Source: Variovorax sp. PCZ-1 (GTDB taxonomy: Bacteria > Pseudomonadota > Gammaproteobacteria > Burkholderiales > Burkholderiaceae_C). From it: DNA of 64,000 bases. A program made the position numbers and the translations under genes. This document shows positions 61,096 to 64,000 of this stretch, piece after piece. The notes beneath the pieces were generated by a model. It saw only the letters and a program-made list of their open reading frames with translations, was not told where the DNA came from and ran no database searches. Location of the stretch: positions 248,001 through 312,000 of the forward strand of contig NZ_JAHCDN010000002.1 of NCBI RefSeq assembly GCF_018413605.1. The letters run 5' to 3'. Numbering within the stretch: the first letter of the stretch is position 1; every line of letters starts with the position of its first letter.

Positions 61096-61254
61096 CGTGA
61101 TGAGCCTGAAAAAACGAAGCCTTTCGCTGGTCGGGCGCGGCCAACCATGTAATCATCGCTACAAAAGATCGCAGCTCGTCGCTTGCGGGCAAGAGCGCCT
61201 GACGAAGAAAGGCCTCGGCTTTTTCAGGCGCGTCACGTGGCAGGCGAGCGGGTC
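61096..61254. repeat. MITE-like repeat, copy A
   Basis: It matches the reverse complement of 59311-59468 over about 158 bases with scattered changes. Ends are imperfect inverted repeats (CCTGAAAAAACGAAGCCTTTCG versus its partner GAAAGGCCTCGGCTTTTTCAGG, each shown within 22 positions at 61105-61126 and 61207-61228). No transposase is present; the element would need one in trans. Confidence 0.78.
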
Positions 61255-61282
61255 GAGTCCAACAGACGAAAACCAACCAAGC

Positions 61283-62818
61283 TTACTGAAACGCCACCTC
61301 AGCAAAGCTCCGCAATTTGCGACTATGCAATTGCTCAGCTCCCAACTCGCGTAGGATTTCAACTGCTCTCATACCAATCCGCAAATGCTGATCCACACGA
61401 TCGCGGTAAAACTGATTCGCCATGCCGGGGAGCTTGATTTCGCCATGCAAAGGTTTGTCGCTCACGCAGAGGAGCGTGCCGTAGGGGACGCGGAAGCGGA
61501 AGCCGTTGGCGGCTATGGTGGCGCTTTCCATATCTAGGGCGATGGCGCGGCTTTGGTTGAAGCGTTGGCTGAGTTTGCGCATATCCAGCAGCTCCCAGTT
61601 GCGGTTGTCTGTAGAGGCGACTGTGCCTGTGCGCAGGAGTTGCTTCAATTCGCCTTTTGGCAGCTGCGCGACTTCAGCCACGGCTTGCTGCAGCGCGACT
61701 TGCACTTCCGCGAGCGCGGGGATGGGCACCCAGAGCGGGAGATCTTCATCGAGCACATGATCGTCTCGCACATAGGCATGCGCGAGCACGTAGTCGCCCA
61801 GGGCTTGGCTGTTACGCAGGCCGGCGCAATGGCCGAGCATGAGCCAGGCATGGGGGCGGAGAACGGCGATGTGATCGGTGATGTTTTTTGCGTTGGCCGG
61901 GCCCACGCCGATGTTGACCATGGTCACGCCGCTGTGATCTTTGCGCACGAGGTGATAGGCGGGCATTTGCGGCAGGCGCGGGGGCTCTTTGCCTAATGCA
62001 TCTAATTCTTCAGCGGTCAGGCCAACTCTGCGCATCACCACATTGCCGGGGGCGACGAAGGCGATGTATTCGCTATTCGGATTCGCCATCTCTTGGCGGC
62101 AGAGATTCACGAATTCGTCGATATAGAACTGATAGTTGGTGAGTAGCACGTAGTTTTGAAAATGATCGGTGCTGGTGGCTGTGTAGTGGCGCAGGCGGTG
62201 CAGGGAATAATCAATGCGTGGGGCGGTGAACAGCGAGAGTGGCTGGGCGCGGCCTGCGGCTTCGAAGGTGCCGTTGGCGATATCGTCATTCATCGCGCCG
62301 AGATCGGGCAGATCAAATACATCGCGCATCAGGGCGCGGCGTTCGGGCGGGATGTTGCCTTCAACGTGATCGTGATCAGCGAATGAGAAATGAATGGGGA
62401 TGGGTTCGTTGCTTGTGCCCACCTCCAGCTCGCCGCCGTGATTTTTTAGCAGCAGATCAAGCTGCTTGAGCAAGTAGCCTTCAAACAATTCTGGCTTGGT
62501 GATCGTGGTTTCAAAGGTGCCAACGCCTTGCACGAAACCAAAACTTAAGCGCTTCGATGCTGTGGCTTGGCGAGTGAGGCTTTGCGTGCGCAGTCGCACG
62601 AAGGGGTAGCAGGCGCGCACGCGGCCTGCTTTGAGTGTGCCGGCGACGAAGGCATCGAGGCTGCTGCGCAGATGTGCGAGGCTGTTGTCGTAGATCGCTT
62701 GGATTTGTTTGACGGCGGCTTGCGCGTCTGTGAATCGCCCCGGCGCAATGAATGGCGCGGTCAACGTTCCGTTGATGGGGGCATTCAGTGTGTTGTTGTG
62801 AGTATTTGAGTTTTCCAT
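61283..62818 (-). CDS. amn: AMP nucleosidase
   Basis: A 511-residue enzyme hydrolysing AMP to adenine and ribose 5-phosphate. The start MENSNTHNNTLNAPINGTLT at 62818 is preferred; the frame is open further upstream without family support. The N-terminal Amn domain (DNSLAHLRSSLDAFVAG, ACYPFVRL) and the C-terminal phosphorylase-like domain (MVNIGVGPANAKNITDHIAV, MLGHCAGLR, LDMESATIAANGFRFRVPYG, LLCVSDKPLHGEIKLPGMAN) are complete. Confidence 0.94.
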   Translation of the reverse strand: MENSNTHNNTLNAPINGTLTAPFIAPGRFTDAQAAVKQIQAIYDNSLAHLRSSLDAFVAGTLKAGRVRACYPFVRLRTQSLTRQATASKRLSFGFVQGVGTFETTITKPELFEGYLLKQLDLLLKNHGGELEVGTSNEPIPIHFSFADHDHVEGNIPPERRALMRDVFDLPDLGAMNDDIANGTFEAAGRAQPLSLFTAPRIDYSLHRLRHYTATSTDHFQNYVLLTNYQFYIDEFVNLCRQEMANPNSEYIAFVAPGNVVMRRVGLTAEELDALGKEPPRLPQMPAYHLVRKDHSGVTMVNIGVGPANAKNITDHIAVLRPHAWLMLGHCAGLRNSQALGDYVLAHAYVRDDHVLDEDLPLWVPIPALAEVQVALQQAVAEVAQLPKGELKQLLRTGTVASTDNRNWELLDMRKLSQRFNQSRAIALDMESATIAANGFRFRVPYGTLLCVSDKPLHGEIKLPGMANQFYRDRVDQHLRIGMRAVEILRELGAEQLHSRKLRSFAEVAFQ

Positions 62819-62857
62819 GCAGAATGATACGCACTTTTGTATGACAGGCGATATGAG

Positions 62858-63574
62858 ATGGCAGATAACGGCAATACGGCGCTGGTGATAGGCGCTTCGG
62901 GTGGATTGGGTACGGCATTGAAGGCGCATTTGCTCTCAAGCGGGGCTTTCTCGCAAGTGCTGGGTTTATCGCGTAGTGTGAGCGAGGCTGGCGCGCCTTT
63001 GCTGGATGTGACTGATGAGGCAAACATTGCAGCAAGCGCTGAATGGCTGAAAGAGCTGTGCGCTGCGAAGCCGCTTCGCTATCTGATCGTGGCCACCGGC
63101 TATCTGCACCAAACAGGCCAAGGCCCTGAGCGAAGCTTGGCGCAGTTGGATGCGGCGTATCTCAGCCAAATCTTTGCCATCAACACCATCGGCCCTGCGT
63201 TACTACTCAAACACTTCGCACCTTTGTTGCCACGCGATGGCGAATCAAAAATAGTTTTCATCTCCGCCAAAGTCGGCAGCATTGGCGACAACGCTTTGGG
63301 TGGCTGGTATGGCTACCGCGCCTCCAAAGCTGCGCTCAATCAAATCGTCAAAACCGCCTCGATTGAGCTGGCGCGGCGCAACAAGCAAACCTGCTGCATC
63401 GCCCTGCATCCCGGTACGGTGGCCACGCAGCTGTCTGATCCTTTCAGCAAAACCGGCCTCAACGTGCGTGAGCCGGCAATTGCTGCACTAGAAATATGTC
63501 AGGTGATTGACAGACTTAGAGCGCAAGACAACGGTCGATTCGTGGATTATCGTGGCCAGGCTTTGCCTTGGTAG
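62858..63574 (+). CDS. Short-chain dehydrogenase/reductase, C-factor-like
   Basis: A 238-residue SDR starting MADNGNTALVIGASGGLGTA; a TTG 21 bases upstream is less likely. The cofactor motif GASGGLG is at ~13-19, FAINTIGPALLLKHF corresponds to the NNAG-region helix, the catalytic Ser is in VFISAKVGSIG and Tyr-Lys in GYRASKAALNQI. LHPGTVATQLSDPF is the signature of the CsgA/C-factor subgroup. It is divergent from amn, with 39 bases between starts. Substrate unknown. Confidence 0.87.
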   Translation: MADNGNTALVIGASGGLGTALKAHLLSSGAFSQVLGLSRSVSEAGAPLLDVTDEANIAASAEWLKELCAAKPLRYLIVATGYLHQTGQGPERSLAQLDAAYLSQIFAINTIGPALLLKHFAPLLPRDGESKIVFISAKVGSIGDNALGGWYGYRASKAALNQIVKTASIELARRNKQTCCIALHPGTVATQLSDPFSKTGLNVREPAIAALEICQVIDRLRAQDNGRFVDYRGQALPW

Positions 63575-63579
63575 AACTC

Positions 63580-63660
63580 TTTTTTCATCGTATTTTTAAA
63601 GCGAAAATAGCACTTCACCGGCGTAGATACTGCGCAGAGTGCTATTAAATCAGTAGTAAA
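63580..63660. repeat. Dispersed linker-type repeat, copy 13 (intergenic, forward)
   Basis: TTTTTTCATCG, TTTTTAAAGCG, core ACCGGCGTAGATACTGCGC at 63617-63635, then AGAGTGCTAT and a AATCAGTAGTAAAT tail very like copy 1. Confidence 0.82.
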
Positions 63661-63742
63661 TAAAAGTCTAACAAACTGTATCTGTTGACCACTCTTACAT
63701 TCACATTTCGCATGTAACCAAGCCTCCCAGTATGGTGAAGGT

Positions 63743-64000
63743 ATGAATACTTGGTTAAGCAATTTTCAGGAAAACGTGCTTGCTAGCCTAGAGCCTTGGA
63801 TGCCTTGGGCGGACGATGTGGTGAAAGCTGTGAGCACCTGGCTCGCGCAAATGCCAGCGGTGGTGTGGATCGGCGCAGGGCTGTGGTTGGCCATGCGCGT
63901 GGCCGATCGCGTGCAGCGCTGGGGCGGGCTGCGCAGCACGGCTTATGGTGGCTGCGGGCTTTTGATCGCTTTGCTGGCTTTGTTTGTATTGGATGCCGCG
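63743..64000 (+). CDS. Hypothetical membrane protein (C-terminus beyond the window)
   Basis: The ATG at 63743 has a GAAGG ribosome site, and the frame stays open for 86 codons to the window edge. It begins MNTWLSNFQENVLASLEPWM, followed by hydrophobic segments (MPAVVWIGAGLWLAM and a C-terminal GGCGLLIALLALFVLDAA). No family is recognised from this fragment. Confidence 0.65.
   Translation, partial: MNTWLSNFQENVLASLEPWMPWADDVVKAVSTWLAQMPAVVWIGAGLWLAMRVADRVQRWGGLRSTAYGGCGLLIALLALFVLDAA

Noticed and set aside
61085-61276. Small minus-strand gene (63 codons) between vapB and amn
   Set aside because: It lies within MITE-like copy A and has no ribosome site.

Overview
The window is chromosomal DNA from a betaproteobacterium, most likely Burkholderiales and close to Comamonadaceae. 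The evidence is a complete-looking aerobic benzoyl-CoA (box) cluster, the rph/PP2C/kinase/yicC/gmk/rpoZ/spoT neighbourhood, the hemE-priA and argB-slmA neighbourhoods, and several dispersed short repeat families. No rRNA, tRNA, CRISPR array, prophage or transposase gene was seen. Assignments rest on reading the sequence and on family knowledge; no database search was run.

Bases 1-21000 are an aromatic-acid catabolism region. A truncated ABC-type solute-binding protein sits behind a sigma-54 promoter and a palindromic activator site, next to its probable sigma-54 regulator. Then come a 3-hydroxybutyrate dehydrogenase, a trypsin-like periplasmic protease, a CaiB-type CoA-transferase and benzoate-CoA ligase (all minus strand). 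Divergent from these are boxR, boxC, boxB, boxA, a 3-oxoadipyl-CoA thiolase, a LysR regulator and an NAD-linked formate dehydrogenase (fused gamma-beta subunit plus alpha). Ring cleavage by BoxC releases formate, so the formate dehydrogenase probably recovers NADH from that formate. boxD is not in the window.

Bases 21000-30400 hold housekeeping genes: spoT, rpoZ, gmk, an unrecognised gene, yicC, a Ser/Thr kinase with a PP2C phosphatase, rph, rdgB and yegP. Bases 30400-43000 are an O-antigen/exopolysaccharide locus on the minus strand: rfbB, rfbA, rfbC, a Wzm/Wzt exporter, a methyltransferase, an aminotransferase, a NeuD-type acyltransferase, four family 2 glycosyltransferases and a WecA-like initiating transferase. 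Its middle (about 33400-40500) is visibly AT-rich and looks acquired. rfbD is missing.

Bases 43000-64000 contain plsC-like, cdsA, ruvC, two membrane/periplasmic cytochromes c, hemE, priA, pdeM, slmA, a two-component system, argB, a NodIJ-like ABC exporter, psd, an accessory module (membrane protein plus VapBC) bracketed by inverted copies of a MITE-like repeat, AMP nucleosidase and a short-chain dehydrogenase.

The most striking signal is a roughly 65-75 bp dispersed repeat (core GCCGGCATAGATACTGCGC then GGAGTGCTAT) with 13 recognisable copies. Six lie inside genes, always in frame and always in one particular reading frame per orientation, and they fall in interdomain linkers or loops (BoxR, BoxA, fused FdsGB, a cytochrome c twice, a histidine kinase). 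Another supplies the apparent start codon of pdeM and another the stop codon of rph. This resembles the behaviour of Rickettsia palindromic elements. A second family, about 100-145 bp, consists of large inverted repeats built from ACGCAAAA/GCGAAAA units and occurs five times, only between genes.
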